Shown here: one piece after another, positions 63,506-64,000 of the stretch
Position numbering within the stretch: the first letter of the stretch is position 1
How the letters are laid out: each line of letters begins with the position of its first letter
Source: Maniola hyperantus
Taxonomy: Eukaryota > Arthropoda > Insecta > Lepidoptera > Nymphalidae
Direction: 5' to 3'
Length of the DNA: 64,000 nt
Assembly (NCBI RefSeq): GCF_902806685.2
Contig: NC_048546.1
Location: 7,378,001 to 7,442,000 of the forward strand
The notes under the pieces: generated by a model
Told to the model about the DNA's origin: nothing
Seen by the model: only the letters and a program-made list of their open reading frames with translations
The model's database searches: none
Program-made: the position numbers and the translations under genes

Positions 63506-64000
63506 GTATGTATTCACCTAACACCTTTTGTTTGTAAAGTTCTGCATTTATGTTATCATTATAAGTACTATACCTCGTACAATCCTTCATTGCATGCTGG
63601 ATCATGGACCGCATCAGTGATATCAATCATTATGATTGCAAATGAATTATCAATAAATACAACGAATGGAGACCATCATTTATGTTTGGACTTACATTCA
63701 GAGTGGATGTGTTCTAAAAAATTTACATTCAATGTTTAATCTTAAGAGCCATCTGCCAGTTATTAGCCTTAACTATAAACATAATATGACTCAACTCAAT
63801 AACCCAAACAAATAACTCAAGCAGCTACATCCTCATCCATATTTTAATAACTCCAGTGTAATAATTTTGTTACTTATTTTATTTAAATTCAATAAATAAT
63901 AATAATTTACAAATTACGCTTCTTTTAAACATTGAATTTTAGCTTTAAGCATTATTTAATTTTATGCTTAAAAAGGATCGATTAAAAAGTTTGCAACATC
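63506..64000. other. HPS1 intron 2, 5' part
   Basis: No further HPS1 exon is recognisable before the window ends; the open frame into 63,739 is intron read-through. Confidence 0.4.

Noticed and set aside
63506..63739. Extension of HPS1 exon 2 to the stop at 63,737
   Set aside because: A good donor (GATGAG|GTATGT) precedes it and the added residues do not fit HPS1.

Overview
The window reads as nuclear DNA from a moth or butterfly (Lepidoptera). The conserved genes are split by introns with GT..AG borders. The spaces between them are filled with AT-rich interspersed repeats of a typical lepidopteran kind: recurrent blocks with cores such as CCCGCGACTTCGTCCGCG and CCGGAAAATCAAAGAGTTCC, RTE-like LINE tails, tRNA-headed SINEs, and many short hairpin MITEs. 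No bacterial gene or operon is present.

Layout. (1) 1-4.6 kb: a tandem-duplicated repeat and the 5' exon of a secreted YGPP-repeat protein on the minus strand. (2) 5.0-8.9 kb: a complete five-exon RNase H2 subunit A gene (minus), with a partly duplicated 3' end. (3) 9.5-11.3 kb: a decayed THAP-domain gene, probably from a P-element/THAP9-like transposon (plus). (4) 13.0-14.0 kb: a C2H2 zinc-finger gene (plus). (5) 16.2-20.6 kb: a four-exon FRA10AC1-like gene (plus). (6) 20.6-26.1 kb: repeats and nested MITEs. (7) 26.1-61.1 kb: one very large gene (minus), cytosolic purine 5'-nucleotidase NT5C2, rebuilt here as 12 phase-consistent coding exons (572 aa). It has two further phase-compatible alternative first coding exons, and one exon is copied into a nine-unit, 131-bp tandem array. 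(8) 62.6-63.5 kb: the first two coding exons of HPS1 (BLOC-3 subunit) on the plus strand, head to head with NT5C2; the gene runs off the right edge.

The most unusual object lies inside the large first intron of NT5C2. It is a near-perfect palindrome of about 7.2 kb (46,119-53,280) with two outward-facing arms. Each arm carries pieces that look like a Maverick/Polinton (adintovirus-like) virus-transposon: the C-terminal part of an adenain-like protease, an intact IAP protein (BIR + RING, identical in both arms), a 250-residue protein with a conserved IPGSNIVDLIND motif, and two small ORF remnants. The arms also contain ordinary lepidopteran repeats, so they include host-type DNA. The centre is rearranged, with a tandem copy that looks like template switching. 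Because the palindrome is in an intron, any transcript across it could fold into a kilobase-scale double-stranded RNA.

RNase H2A, FRA10AC1, NT5C2 and HPS1 are conserved cellular genes with no evident shared pathway. The viral palindrome, the exon array and the alternative promoters of NT5C2 are the parts most worth following up.
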